Shown one piece after another: positions 1 to 13,066 of a DNA stretch of 64,000 nucleotides; position 1 is the first letter of the stretch, and each line of letters starts with the position of its first letter. The stretch is from the NCBI GenBank assembly GCA_964020085.1, contig OZ026599.1, positions 24,709,234 through 24,773,233 of the forward strand. Direction: 5' to 3'. Made by a program: the position numbers and the translations under genes. The notes under the pieces are model-generated. The model was not told the DNA's origin. It worked only from the letters and a program-made list of their open reading frames with translations, and did not search any database. This DNA is from Micromussa lordhowensis (lineage: Eukaryota; Cnidaria; Anthozoa; Scleractinia; Lobophylliidae).

Positions 1-475
1 CTGCCGACAGTGCAGAAATGATCCACGAATTAAAAACATTACCACAGAAACAAAACACTGGGTAAATAAATCTTTTCCGATCTGCCACCGCTTTATATAC
101 TGGTCAGCGGATGTAGAAAAAGTTAACAGGAATCGATGTAAGGACGGACAGAAAGAAGGAAGGAAGTAGCGCCCTGTTCCACACATACCTACATCTCGGG
201 TAATGACTATGCAGGCCTTGTCTCCTACCATTACTTGGGAGGTTTAACAGTTTCAAATAAGCAGTTCGGTATCACTTTAATGATTTGCTGATATCTTCTC
301 ATAGCTTATTTACTAGAATTAGTATTGGTATATTGAGGAGGAAACAGATGCTGATCAATGTTCAGGGTGAAATCCCAAAATAGATGACGAAGTCTCCTAT
401 GCAGATGTGTGCTAGAGGGTCTGGACACCTTTCCGACAAGACCGCGTGACGAGCGAAAGAAAATGCACATGTGTA

Positions 476-774
476 AGGTAAAATAAAAAAGGGATTAGTC
501 TGCATACGAGCCAAGTGGCTCATCAGGCCGGAGCTTATCCCAGTTTCAGTAGCATGAAGCGACTAGCAATATTTCTACCACTCCCCCCCCCCCCCCCGTC
601 CCCCGTATGAGATGCTAGGTCCATCGCAGGGTTACCCAGAGCATTAAATTCGCCGGTGCCCATTTATACAACTGGGTGGAGAGAGAGAGGCACACAGTAT
701 CCCCGGCCAGGGCTCGAACCCGGAGCGCTCGCTCTGGAGTCGAGCACACATCATGAGACCACCCCGCCTCCACT
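476..774 (-). mobile_element. tRNA-derived SINE, family 1, full-length copy with 13-bp TSD
   Basis: Oriented minus. The 5' head (near 774) has a box-B-like GGTTCGAGCCC on the minus strand; the 3' end is near GGTAAA. A direct repeat ATGCACATGTGTA flanks it at 463-475 and 775-787, an excellent target-site duplication for LINE-driven insertion. A C-run (583-599) interrupts the body. Confidence 0.85.
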
Positions 775-1758
775 ATGCACATGTGTAGCAAGTAAAAAAA
801 TTCTGGGAAAGCGAGTAAGATGGTATTTTACGATGCCATTACACACATAAGAATTAAAATAGTTTTACTAAAAGCTGCTTTACAATATTACTGACGTGAA
901 GAAACTGTTTTACAAATGCTACATCTAAAAATAATTAACCACCTTAAACACAACCCTTAAGGGCACTGGTCACACAGATGTTTAGGAACCTTGGCTGGTT
1001 ACTTTAATTTCCGAGCATTGAAACCCTGCTCTCGAGCAAATTGGCCTCAACTTGATTTTCATGGTGTCGTAAAATTCAAACTCGCCTCCAGGGCCTCTTT
1101 GGCGTTGCAGCTCACGAGAAGATCCGCAGCCGGGAGGACCCTGGGAACGAGGTTTTAATTCCTCGGTTCCAAGTTATCATTCAACGTTTTCTTTTGGAAA
1201 CGATTAAAATAGTCAGCACCAGGCTCCTGACGGTGACCAAAAAAGCCCATACAATATCATACACACATACTGGAATATTAACAGTTCCATCACACTAAAG
1301 CGTTTTATACCTATCTACATGTATGTTATATTTGAAAACTGAAATTAATGCGACTTCGATATAACAAGCAGAATTTCACATCACCTCCATTAGAAATTGT
1401 TACACGGAAGGTACAGTAGAGATTGAGCCGTTACTCTATCAGCCAATACTAGCGATTCAGGCTGAGCGATTTCTAACCCCGATTGCAAAGTAGTAAATAT
1501 ATGTGGGGGTTGGTTGATGTACAAAGTTACACAGGGGCTATAGTGGATGCCTACAGTCTATATCCCTACTTTGAACGGCTTATTAGTGCCATAAATGTAC
1601 GCTTGTCGAGTTACAAAGTTACCAACTCAGTGGCAGACGATTCAGGCTGAGCGATGTATATCCCTGTTTTGATCATTGCACCTGCGTGACAAATCAATGG
1701 CGGCATACTCGTGCATTAACAGTTATTCTCATAGTGGCTATTAACTCAAAAACCAACA

Positions 1759-1952
1759 GGGCCGGGTTGCTCGAAAGCCGGTCAACGCTAACCCAGGATT
1801 AAAAGTTAAACGAAGTATTAATTTTTCTTGTACAAAAATGTATATGTTCTGTGCAGTTTGAGATTATTCAAACTCAAACCTGAAGGAAAGACAAAAATCA
1901 AAATTCTCGCTGATCCTGGGTTAGCTTAATCGGGCTTTCAACAACGCAGCCC
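1759..1952. mobile_element. Fold-back MITE
   Basis: Terminal inverted repeats of about 45 bp: the left starts GGGCCGGGTTGCTCGAAAGC and contains GCTAACCCAGGAT; the right contains ATCCTGGGTTAGC and GGGCTTTCAACAACGCAGCCC. No coding content. Confidence 0.7.
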
Positions 1953-3491
1953 AGGTGATTACTAAGAAGGCGAACTTTCTCAACATCTGTAACGACATGT
2001 GGTCGAACGATTCACGTCAACAACAAACCCCAACATATCGAACGAATTCTACTGTCACTAAATGAGTCTCCAAGTCACCCGGACAACAAAATTGTTAAAT
2101 CCATTGCTTTGCAAGAGAAGAAGTATTACAGCATTACCTGGATATCGAGAAATACCAGGAAATGTTAAACGCCCAAAGAGGCAACCAGCAAGTACTGTCA
2201 GTACTGAGCGTACAGCCGAGCACGCATTTCATTTCAAAAATGAATAACTGTATACTTGAAAACTAGTTTTTGATATTCACTTGAAATACCAGTCTAGCCC
2301 AAAACTTGGTCCTAAAAACAACTCTACAAATGCTTTGATTTTAACGTACTAAAAATACATGTAAAAATTAAATGGGGGGAGACAACGCTCTTTAAACCAG
2401 TCATGTTTTTTTTTTCACGGTTGTAAAAGGTAGCAACTTTATTTTGCTGTGATTGGTTAGTTGGTTAATGCACGACATTTCTGAACCAATCGCAGGCCCC
2501 CTCTAACGACAAACCAAAGTAAACAAAAGAAAGCATTTGTGACAGACAGCAGTAAACCACTCTAACAACCGTTATAGACGAAAATCGTGCGCAAATGGTT
2601 CTCTTTCAGTTTAACGGACTTCACAACCCACGATATTAACCAGTCTGGCTCACAACAGTTACTCGCCTTCGTCGTGGTCCGCAAAATACTCACTTTCCCC
2701 TTTACCCACGCTGTTAATATCACAAAACGTACAAAAAAATTACAGCTAGCGATATATGTACTAACAATGTTATTCTAACTACATGTACAACATACAAAAT
2801 GCGACCTCGACATGCCAGTCATCAGAATGTAGCCTGGAAAATCACGGACGTTCTTGCTGCCTATGAGAACTAAAAACGACCACGTATCTCGATGGTCTAC
2901 ACTGTAATGATAAATTTTAGCACACAATGAGTGTGTTCTACTGGGTGCAGAGGTAGTCTTATGCCCCACTCACACCTACCAAACTAGTTTAACTAAATCA
3001 ATTCAGTTTTTTTCCAATTTGTCGAAGTCATTTTGAGAAGACAAATTTCAACCACCTTGCTAACATATTTTATCAGATTATTATTATTATTATTATTACC
3101 TTGTTACGTTGTGGAGTGTGTACGGTTTCAGCAACTAAATTTCAATCTTCTTTAGTTAAACCCTTTTTAAACATGTTTAACATGCTGGTGCGAAAGAGGC
3201 CAGAAGTTTGTAGTGAGTCGCTTCGCTGGAATTTCCACTTTAGTTTTAAGTATTTCTAGCGTCAAGATTAAGCCAAGCTTGTTGTTAATGAAAGTCATTA
3301 CTTTGTCCCAGTTGATTATTTTAAATGGCAAATATAAGTTATTATGAACATGGTAAACAAGACATTTTTTTAAATAAAAAAAATCGCTGTATCCGTGTTG
3401 CTATCCTTAGAATACTACTGCAAAAAATTAACTTAGCTACTAGCAAACAAGCGTTGTGTGACAACCAAACGTTGTGTGACATTAGGATAGA

Positions 3492-6400
3492 TTACAAAGC
3501 GGAAGTCACGACAACATGTTCAGGTTCCTTACTAAGTGGGGCCCTGTCATCCACTATACCATTACAATCATACTTCCGTAGATCGTCACGTGACAGATGC
3601 TCCACTACGCCGGCCCCGATGGAGTCGCCCAGCACATTGACAGTAGTACGGAAGCGATCCCTGTGGATAGAGAAGAGCTCGAGTTAATCCTTCTTCACAA
3701 AAGGAAAGATCTTTGGACAAAGTAATTCTCAAAAAAAACGTTGCATAAAACGTCGATTAGACTCGAACGAATAAAGCAAGAACTATTGTCACTCACAGGA
3801 ACCAGTCAACAGCCATGATGAGCCCGATGTCATCCAGCGGTAGGCCAACGGCTTGCAGCACAATGATGGTGGTAATTGAACCAGCAGATGGAATTCCAGC
3901 GGCGCCAATTGCGATCGCAGTTGCCGTAAGACTGGATCAGAAACACAAAATTTTCATAAGAATGTACAATGTGCATGTAGTCTGTGTAGTATGCAATGTA
4001 GCCGATTACACAGCTACATGTATCATACATATATGTCTACAAAGCTTAAGGTGGGTTCTCCAGTTCAACAATAAACGCGTCACACGCGTGTCGTGCGGGT
4101 GTGAACCAGTGTGATAATTTTGCCGGGAAAAACTCAGGCAGCTATTATTTATTTACCTGGGCGCTTTTGCAAAGCAATGAAAGTGGTGCACACAAGTTCT
4201 CGAATAGCAGCTAACATCATACATGTACAATAAAGAAAATAGTATAACTATTTCTCACATAACTATTTCTCAAATAACAACAAATAACTGGACCTGACTG
4301 GACTGAAGGGGAAACTTGCCATACTTTTTAGAGATTAAACATCGTGTTTTGGTCCTGCAGTGAGTGTCTCATTTAATTTTTGTCAGCGCTTAGCTTATAA
4401 AATGTTGTACAGGAGGTACAATGTAGTATGTACTCTATTAGGGTAGATTTAAAAAGTAAGCTGCAAGGGAAGAAAGTGAAAAAAGTAAAATTGACATTCA
4501 AATATTTTTTCTTTTTCTTTTGGGAAGTGGCTCTCTGTCTACCAGTTCTACTTACTACTTGGGGGATGAAGGTGACCTTGAAACACATAGGAGGGTTCGT
4601 CTTCCAAAACAAACTTCAACAACAATTTCTATCATTTTTTAATTGGGAGTTTCACTCCATGGGAAATTTAAGTACTTCAAAGAAACTTGCAGATGACTGA
4701 ATCGCTTACTGCTACATGTAACTACCGGTACTCATAACTGTAAACAGAGCCTACATGTACCAAAAGCAAAATTTCGTAATAAAACAATAGAGCTGCATGT
4801 TAATACACTGTGTCTGGCATTAGTCCCAGAAAAACCAACCTCACGACTATAACTTTGTTTCATTTACTCAATGCACTCACCAAATGGCAATAACTTTTCC
4901 AACAGACAAGTCTACTTCATTGAGCTGTGCAATGAAGATAGCAGCAATCGCTTCATACAGAGCTGCACCGTCCATGTTCACTGTAGCACCCAGTGGCAGA
5001 ACAAACTTGCTTATGCGCGGGTCGACATGGTTGTTTTCTTCAAGGCAGCGTATGGTTGTTGGCAGAGTTGCCGCACTAAAATAAAATAAGTAAAATAAAC
5101 AGTAAAGGTGATGTACAGCACCATCACCAACATTTAGGCGCCATAACAACAAGTATATTATTCCCTGGACCCTGTGAGACAGAGTTTCCCTTCTCTTTCT
5201 GCTCGGTAAGAGACAAAATGGACCTCTGCTCACAGCTGTTCAATTTCCTTTAGTGCAGCAGAAGGTAAAGGTAAAGTCTTCACACAAGCCAGCCCATCAG
5301 GCGACAGTTTATCCCGGTTTCTGTAGCATGAAGCAACTACAGTGTAGGAGTATTTCTTCTCTCCCCTGGATGGGATGTTAGTCCATCCCAGGGTTACCCC
5401 CAGCATTAAATTTGCAGTAGCCACTTATACACCTGGTTGGAGAGAGGCACTGTGAGAGTAAAGTCTCTTGCCCAAAAACACAACACAATGTCCCCTGCCA
5501 GGGCACGAACCAGACCGCTCTATCCGGAGTTGAGCGATAGTGCAGCAGAAAGTGAAGGGATTCTCTTTCTCACAGGATACTTTCAGTGTTACTTTGGAGG
5601 GAAAAGAAGCAGTCTGGTTAAAATCCCAAAATTTACAATAAATCACATCCCCTTCTCAGTTGAAGCCTTTTCTTACCTAGAACTGATGCCAAAAGCTGTC
5701 ACGAAGGCATCTTTCATTTGATACATAAAAGCAAAGGGATTGCTTCTTCGCACCACAAGGAAAATTAGAGGGAGAATGATGAAAGCGTGGATTATCAAGC
5801 CAACCATCACCGTCACAATGAATAAAGCCAGCCTGCTGAGTTCATCTCCAATATCCGCCATGCTTGCAACACGTTGTGCAATAAGACTGCAGATACCTAC
5901 TGGTGCATACCTGCAAAAGACAACAGAGAAAAAGTTGAGGTATATAGCATGTTAAACATTTTATATATACTTTACTCTCCTACTTAGGGTTAGGGTTGGG
6001 GTTAGGGTTAGGTCACTACATGTAAATAAAAACATATCTGAGGGTTCTTCTAAGCACTCACAACCCTCTACAAGATGCATATGTACATGTAAATGTTGTA
6101 GTTTATTTGACAAATAAAGAAGCCTAAGCCATGTGTTACACTGTGATAAATCTTGAGTGTTCTCAAATGTCCAGAGTGTTTTATCATAGTGTAATACACG
6201 GATTAGGCTTCTTCATTTGCTTTATGATATAGATTTTACGCACACAAAACAATAAAACACGTTTTTTCTATGATTTGTACGCTGATAAAACATGGGTTTT
6301 GATCAATCAGAGCACGTGCAGGGTCCTATCTATGTTGTAATGTAAATTAAGGCCTTGTGCATTCAAAAACGTGACACCACGGCTACTAACAACAAGTTGA

Positions 6401-9400
6401 CATGTCTAACACGAGTAAGTCTTGCATAATCGTATAAAGTGATAAAGAATTATATGCACCCTTGCACTTTTATCAAGCCAATATTAGTGGGTGCAAAGAT
6501 TATTCGTGATAATGGTTATTCAATGAATAAAAGCTTCAATTTTCAACTAAAGAATTTTACTTACCAAATGTTTATATTTTAACACATCAAAATCAAAAGA
6601 TCACAAATGATATGTACCAACCCCTCTCCCTCAAAAAAATGTTCACCTTCTATCTTCATGCAGGAGAGGAGAGGGTGCAGTTTTTAAATAACCAGCTGGA
6701 GTACCTGTATAAAGTACTTATTAACTGTTACGTATGGTCAAGTATAATAAATTGGTATCGGAATTGAATAGATATTATTTTATCATGCATGTACATTCTG
6801 TAGAGCAACAAAAAAGAAGAAATAATGTTATAACCTACCACATGATCAGTGTAACCAAGATCATAACAGCATCATTGAGTGCTGAAAAGAAAGCCTTCAG
6901 TGGTTTGGCTTTCGCACCCATTTTCCCCAGCACTATACCAAACACAATTGAGAACACAGCTAAGCCAAGGATGTTCATACCCCCGGTGGGGTTGGTGGCG
7001 ACCCCTGCAAATATCGTATTGGAGCTGGGGTATATCTCTCTGGATATAGTGGTTATGTTGAGCGTCGCATTCATCATGATCGTCTGAATGATCTTCTCGT
7101 TGTCTTTAAGTTTAGGATTGGTTTCAGTCACATTATACACTTCATGTTTGCCAGGATCTGAAGTGTAAAAGGTTTTTTTCTGCAGTGAAAAGAAAAAGTA
7201 GATAACAAAATTAGCTGGCTCTCAGATGCAGATTTGCTGCTGAGGAAACTACATGCAAGTACATGTACTGCTACCATACAAAAAAAAAATAAATGGAAAG
7301 GAAGCTAAATTACACACTCATGTTTACCTGAAGGATAAATTATACAACAATTATTATCCTGCTCGGTTTTGTAAAACATTGTCTGATCTTAGCAACTCAG
7401 CCAAAAGGTTTTTGCCAATATCCAACATTGCAGGATAACTGTTGGATAATTATTTAGCACCCACCTTAAGGCTTGTTATTGTACATGTAGTTGGTCCAGT
7501 ACATGTATTTATACCTTTTTATGGTATTTAATTTAATATTAAGCATGAGTGTTACATCACTTTATTAACTTGTTTAATATTAATACTATAATTATTTAAC
7601 ACGACTGTTACGACAGTTGAACATGTTAAACATCTTCAGAAACTTCAATGCAATGCAATGCAAAGATAACCACTTGTAAATATCAAATGTTTATAATTAT
7701 TGCACAAAACATTTATTTTTTCAAACAGTGGAGTCCGTACAATCTTACAAGCAAAAACATTTACTTGCTAATTATTTGCAGCTTTACATCTGTTAATTTT
7801 TCAAACAAATTTGATATTAGCACTGTACTTCTCAACCAAATGTCACACCAGACAGTATAAAACACCCTCCCCTTACTCTTTCTCTTTTTTTCCTCCCCCC
7901 CCCCCCCCACCTGTTTTCAGAGCGTGACTTTCCAGACAAACTAATTATTACAGAAAGTTTCATATAATAAATCTGTGGCTTAATCTAGACATGCATGTTC
8001 TCCAAAGTAGATTTAAATGTCTATTACCAAACAGTATTATTTTGTTAGGTCCTGCAAACACCAGTATTTTTCCGAGTGGCATGATTGTAAAAAGTTGATG
8101 AAACAATTTCTTGTAATTCCCAGATTTAAAGCTCACTCAAGGATGCTACTTTTCAAGTGCAATATTTTGATAATTATTTTCCTCCTAAAAATTGCCCAGC
8201 AGAACAAGAAATAATTACATGTATACCAAATTATAAGGGATACCTTGAAAAACACTGGAGTTAATATGTTAATATTAAAACACAAAAAGTTATTATACCT
8301 GCCAACTCGTATGCATTAATTTATGTGTGCGTCACACGTCTGCAGATCAAAAAGGTCAGTCACACGCATACAGGACAATTTCACACACGCCTTACAATTT
8401 CGGACCATTTGTTCAAAAACCATTAATGTACAAAATTGAATTCCATTTCTAATCAAAAAAGTCCAGTGAATGGCCCTAAATGTTACGTTTGAGTCCTAAA
8501 TAACAAGCTCATGAAACTCACCAAGATATGTACAATTTCAGCAAGATGGAACCAAATATTGGCGCTTTAAACCACTTAAGCCTTCAAAAATTCATTGGAA
8601 CATCTTCAGGAATCTCTGGCAATGTTGAGAAGTTGTTTTTTGGAGGAAAATTTTGGTAATGTGGATATGAAAATCACACGCATTTGACTTTTAAAGAAAA
8701 GTTGGCAGGTATAAGTTATGCACATGTACATGTAGTACACACAAACATAAGAACCATTCCGCCCCTCAGCATAAAAAATATTGCTGTTAACACAGAACAG
8801 TAAATGGCTGTGTTGGCACATAATGCAAGCCTTTTTAAGGCATGCATTCTAATACCACAGGCATTTTGGCCCCTGGAGGAAAAATTAAAAGTAAGTTCCA
8901 ATCAAACAGTGACAACAATTTACTGAACATCAACCACCATGACCCAAAAACCCATCCCCAATATTAAAAAAAATAAATAAATAAATTACATGAAAACGTG
9001 AAAATCAAAATCTAGATTGGGGTGTGCACTGTACACATATTGCAACATGTAACCCAAATCAACACCAGACTCAGTGTACTTGTCTACATGTAATAGCAAG
9101 TGCAGTATTCCAGTGCGGCTGAACAAGGAGGAGCCTTGATTTGAATGAGGCAAAGTTGCATTAGGGTAGAGATGAATATAAATCAGTTAATGAAAATAAA
9201 AATTTTTGAAAACAAAAGAAGGGCAGACTTCTACCAAAACATTTAATGTGCTGTAGACACAACCATTTTGTAGTAGGAGGTGCTGAGCAGTCAGAACCTC
9301 CCAGCCAAAAAATGTTTTGTAAATAAATTATGTAGTTTTCAAATAGTTTTCAGCCAGATTTAAATTGATTGTTTCCAACTTGGAGACATAATGAAAAGTG

Positions 9401-12371
9401 CAGGTACTGTAAGAAAATTAAAGTAATAAAACTTTAAAGTTATTCCTTACCTACATTTTGTATCTTAAAAAAATTGAAGTAGCTGGCATTTTTGGCAGGA
9501 CAGAAAGCTCTTGAAAAACTGAATTTTTTAAAATAAATTCATTTCAAATTAGGTCTTATCCAATTTACATTAACAGCAGAAAACTTCATCATGACCAGTT
9601 ACTTTAAATTGTTTAGATCACTACTACAACCTTCTTTCTAGTTTTACATGTACTTTGTATGTCCCTGCAGTAAATATGATAAAATTTGTAACCAGCTTGT
9701 TTCATTCATTGCCAAGGAGTTTTTCCAAAAATATATTCCCACAATGAAACATTGCCCCATTCAGTCAGGCTCATCTTTGATTCTGCCAATTCAAAATCTG
9801 CTTTTTTCAAATGTTTACACAAAAAATAAACTTGACATAAATAAATTAAAAGACGTTTGAGGTAAAAGGAAACTCTGTATTGATCTACTACACATCTGGT
9901 GATCATAAACACAAGCCATTGTTACCATTCAGCAAATAGTTTTCGGGGTTTTGACTCAGAGCTGTGCTCTAGAAGCGCCTGGGTGCCACAAGCAACTAAC
10001 TTTTGTCTTTGGGCGACTGGAAAGACTGTTTTTATATAAGCTTAAGTGTTGGGCACCCAGGATTTCGTGGTTAGGAACCTCTGGGCTCCTCTTAATTTCT
10101 CTTAGACCACAGCCTTGTGGACACTTTTGAATCTCCCTGTTGTGCTTTGTTTGATTTCACCAATCAAAATCTTAAAAGTGTGGGGCAGAGTTGACAAGTC
10201 ATAAGCAGTCAATGAGAAAGCTACATGTTGAACTCTCCTGATATCAGTATATTAATCACACCACAGAACGTACATGTATAAAAGGCCTTAAAGCACACTT
10301 CAGACATATTGACTGGTTAAATCAAGTAAAGCTAACAGAAAGCTGTCAAGAGCATGTCAAAACTGAATCAAACATTCTGCCGAATGGTAACAGGTAAGGA
10401 TGTTGTCACCCCCTAAGTTGTCTAAAATCACCAACAAACCAAATCTAAATACTTCTTAAATTTTGATATAAAACACAATGTCATAGGCTAATCAAGAAAA
10501 CAAACTGTGTTTCATTTACGGTTTGTCCAAGCAACAGTAATAAAATATTTATGATTTGTAAAATATTCTAAAGAATGTGTCCGTTTCTCACAGAGTTTCC
10601 ATTTTCCCCTGAAACCATGAAGAAATAAAACAAGTTCCCATGATGTTCAGTAAATGTTCTGAGCCCCTGTTTGACTGGCACCCAATCTTTTCACGCACTA
10701 CCAACCAACCTGACGAAATGTCGCCTCAACAAGGTTACTCGGAAAACAGCTCCTGGAAATATTTAACAGTGTTGACAAGAAGCTAACAAAACCATTTTAA
10801 CAACCCAACATAAAAAAATAAAGGGTAAGTTCCCCCTCAAAATTTATCAAATTAATTTCAACCACATTCATGCATGCAGTGGCAGAAACACTAATGGTCC
10901 AGTCTTCTTGAAGTTGCAGGCCAGTTGCGAAGATTTTGTCGGAATTTGCTAAAAAATTTCTCCCCTCCCTCCTGACGGAGTCAACAATTTCACCAATCAT
11001 CTTTTATTAATGCCACATTTTAGTATTTCCTGTTCACCTGTCATTTCACTTTTTGCCTTTAATTTCATTTTCCAAATGTGAATTAAAAGTGAAAATATCC
11101 ATAGAGGGTAATGATATTCAAAGGCTTCTCTTGAAACTTCCCGGCCCCCACCCAAAAGAAAAAGAAAATGTGGATTGGAAACAAATCAATCATGAAACAT
11201 TATTATAATTACTGGGCTAACAAAAACAATTCACAAATATCTCCAAAAATATCAAGACCAGTATTCACAACTTTGTCGCTGAGTCACGTTGTATATTAAT
11301 GCATATTAATGCACTGAGCATCTGAAGATGCATGCCCCGTTTTCTGCATGAAACTTTAATTTCCATGTATAAAGTACACCCCATGGAGAATGAAAAGTAT
11401 GTCGTTAGCTGACGTGTTGGAAAGTTCTGTCAGGGAATTTAACTACAAAGGGGTGTAAATCTTTTCTTGATAGCTGTTTGATAGCTTTCACCAGCACCAG
11501 AGTTGATGTGCTTCTCAAACTTTTTATATCGGTGAAAAATCTCAAAACCAATATTAGCACGTGCTTTTATATAAACAAAAGAAGACGATTCTTCAAGTTT
11601 TGAATGAATCTCACATTGTGTGTATATTTAGAGTAAACTATATCATGAATGAAGGCCAAACTTAAGTGTTTCTTCACTCTAGTCTGGAATAAATATCGTT
11701 TTCACTGTTACTTCAGTCATCGAGTATTAATTTGCGTAAAAGCGTGACAGCTTAAATCGAGCCTCTGGCGGGAAAATAGGGCTTGGTCAATCATTGTTAT
11801 ATAATCAACTTTACTACAACAACGTTTTACGATAAAAAAGCGTCATTTCTCACCTGATTAAATCCAGAAAGGAATCTCTAGTCGTGTACGGATTGGGATC
11901 TGCCTTAGAACCAGTTGGATTATCGGTCTTCCCAGGCTTAATGCTAGAAACTAAAACCATGCCCAAGATGGCGGCTGACAAGGTTGTTGTCATGTAAAAC
12001 AACAGTGCACGTCGGCCGATCTTTCCGGTCGCCCTTGCATCCAGGTGCGACACGGCAGTGATGAGACTAGCAACAATAAGTGGAAGAATGATCACTTGAA
12101 GCATGTTCATGAGCAACTCGCCGGGAAAACCGATCAACATGGCGGTAGTGGCCTTTTTCTCGGGGTTTTCGATTCCTTGAACGGTTCCGTTAATCAACGC
12201 GCCAATGAGGAAACCAACAGCAGCACCAATCGCAAGGAGCACTACGAGCAGATTTCTCTTGATAATTCCTCCAAACGATCTACAGCAACGGCTGCAGGCG
12301 TTGTTCGAGCTTCCGAAAGTCGTCGCCATTTTACTATCACCGTCTTGCGTGTCTCTGTCGATCGAATTCAC
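3492..12371 (-). CDS. SLC1A: SLC1 family excitatory amino-acid transporter, copy A (7 exons, 544 aa)
   Basis: Sodium-coupled acidic amino-acid transporter of the plasma membrane. Exons in coding order: 12371-11854, 10752-10710, 7179-6839, 5910-5677, 5075-4881, 3931-3797, 3660-3492; all junctions are GT/AG and the phases join to 544 codons plus TAA. Exon 1 carries TM1-3 ([21 protein letters not shown]). Exon 3 holds an extracellular loop with three N-glycosylation sequons (NVT, NAT, NIT) and the GGMNILGL segment. The exon 4/5 junction rebuilds the HP1 serine tip (S377-S379, then A380). TM7 reads NMDGA (412-416) followed by ALYE, so the EAAT proton-coupling glutamate is present (E420). TM8 has D490, R493, T494 and N497; the arginine marks acidic-substrate transporters. 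The tail ends SAL, a class I PDZ-ligand pattern. Odd: Ala replaces the usual EAAT Thr in NMDGT and the last HP1 serine. A downstream in-frame Met (residue 15) could be the start. Function is inferred from family; the exon structure is seen directly. Confidence 0.93.
5264..5537 (-). mobile_element. tRNA-derived SINE, family 1, in intron 4 of SLC1 copy A
   Basis: Same family as the copy at 476-774, minus orientation, so sense relative to the host gene. It is flanked by identical 13-bp repeats TAGTGCAGCAGAA (5251-5263 and 5538-5550). The tRNA head is truncated relative to the 48.3-kb copy. Confidence 0.85.
5984..6013 (+). repeat. Short interstitial telomeric repeat in intron 3 of SLC1 copy A
   Basis: About four and a half TTAGGG units with one TTGGGG variant. 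TTAGGG is the metazoan telomere repeat; here it is intronic. Confidence 0.85.
6117..6213. mobile_element. Fold-back MITE in intron 3 of SLC1 copy A
   Basis: Arms 6117-6150 (AAGAAGCCTAAGCCATGTGT...) and 6179-6213 are near-perfect inverted repeats separated by 28 bp. Confidence 0.75.
8293..8714. mobile_element. MITE-like element with short terminal inverted repeats, intron 2 of SLC1 copy A
   Basis: TTATACCTGCCAACT at the left is complemented by AGTTGGCAGGTATAA at the right, bounding 422 bp with no open frame of note. Confidence 0.65.
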
Positions 12372-13009
12372 ACGTGAGTGAGCGCAAGTTGTATTGGATT
12401 CTAGCCAATTCTGTCTGGATGCTACAGAATTTGCAAGACAAAAGAAATTTGCATTTAAACATCAAGATAAAACTCATTTATATTATTATTTTTTGGTGAC
12501 CTCTGTTCTGTCAGAGATACTATGAAAACGCCTTCTTAACTAACTCTAACTTCTTCTACGAGTCCAAATATTAAAATGAAATACTGTTCTGCAAGACCCA
12601 TTTACTTCCGGCAAGAAGTAGACAGCTAAATACTACTCGAAAAGTTATTAAAAATTAATACATCGATAAATTCTTGAAATAAATAAATAATAAAGATATT
12701 TCGGTCTATAAGTATTTTATATGGAATGATGACGAAGCTAGAAAATCCCGCAATTTAACGTTATTTTATGAACAATTATATCCACCTTTATATTCGCTTC
12801 TGGCGAGGAAAAATACGAGCAATGACTAAAATGTCCGCTAAAACGGTCCGTTGAACGAAGCAAAAATTAAATACGACTCTATGGAACAATACGGGCTCAT
12901 ATTTTGCGTTTCTCTTGACCTAATATGGTAAAATGGCATAATAGTGAAATGATAAGTACAGGTGACTGTATGAATGCGAGTGCAATTAAGGTCAATTTTT
13001 AAGGTATTT

Positions 13010-13066
13010 GAAAATTCTCTCAAAATTGCACGAGCCTTTAGCCGAGTGCAATTTGAAAGAGTTTTC
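13010..13066. repeat. Imperfect hairpin
   Basis: GAAAATTCTCTCAAAATTGC and its near-complement GTGCAATTTGAAAGAGTTTT are separated by about 15 bp. Probably the remains of a fold-back element. Confidence 0.5.

Larger units (their letters stand above)
1..3491. other. Intergenic region downstream of SLC1 copy A
   Basis: Holds SINE 476-774 and fold-back 1759-1952. No exon with homology or good splice context was found. The 3' UTR of copy A probably occupies the right end, but no clear minus-strand AATAAA is visible close to the stop. Confidence 0.6.
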
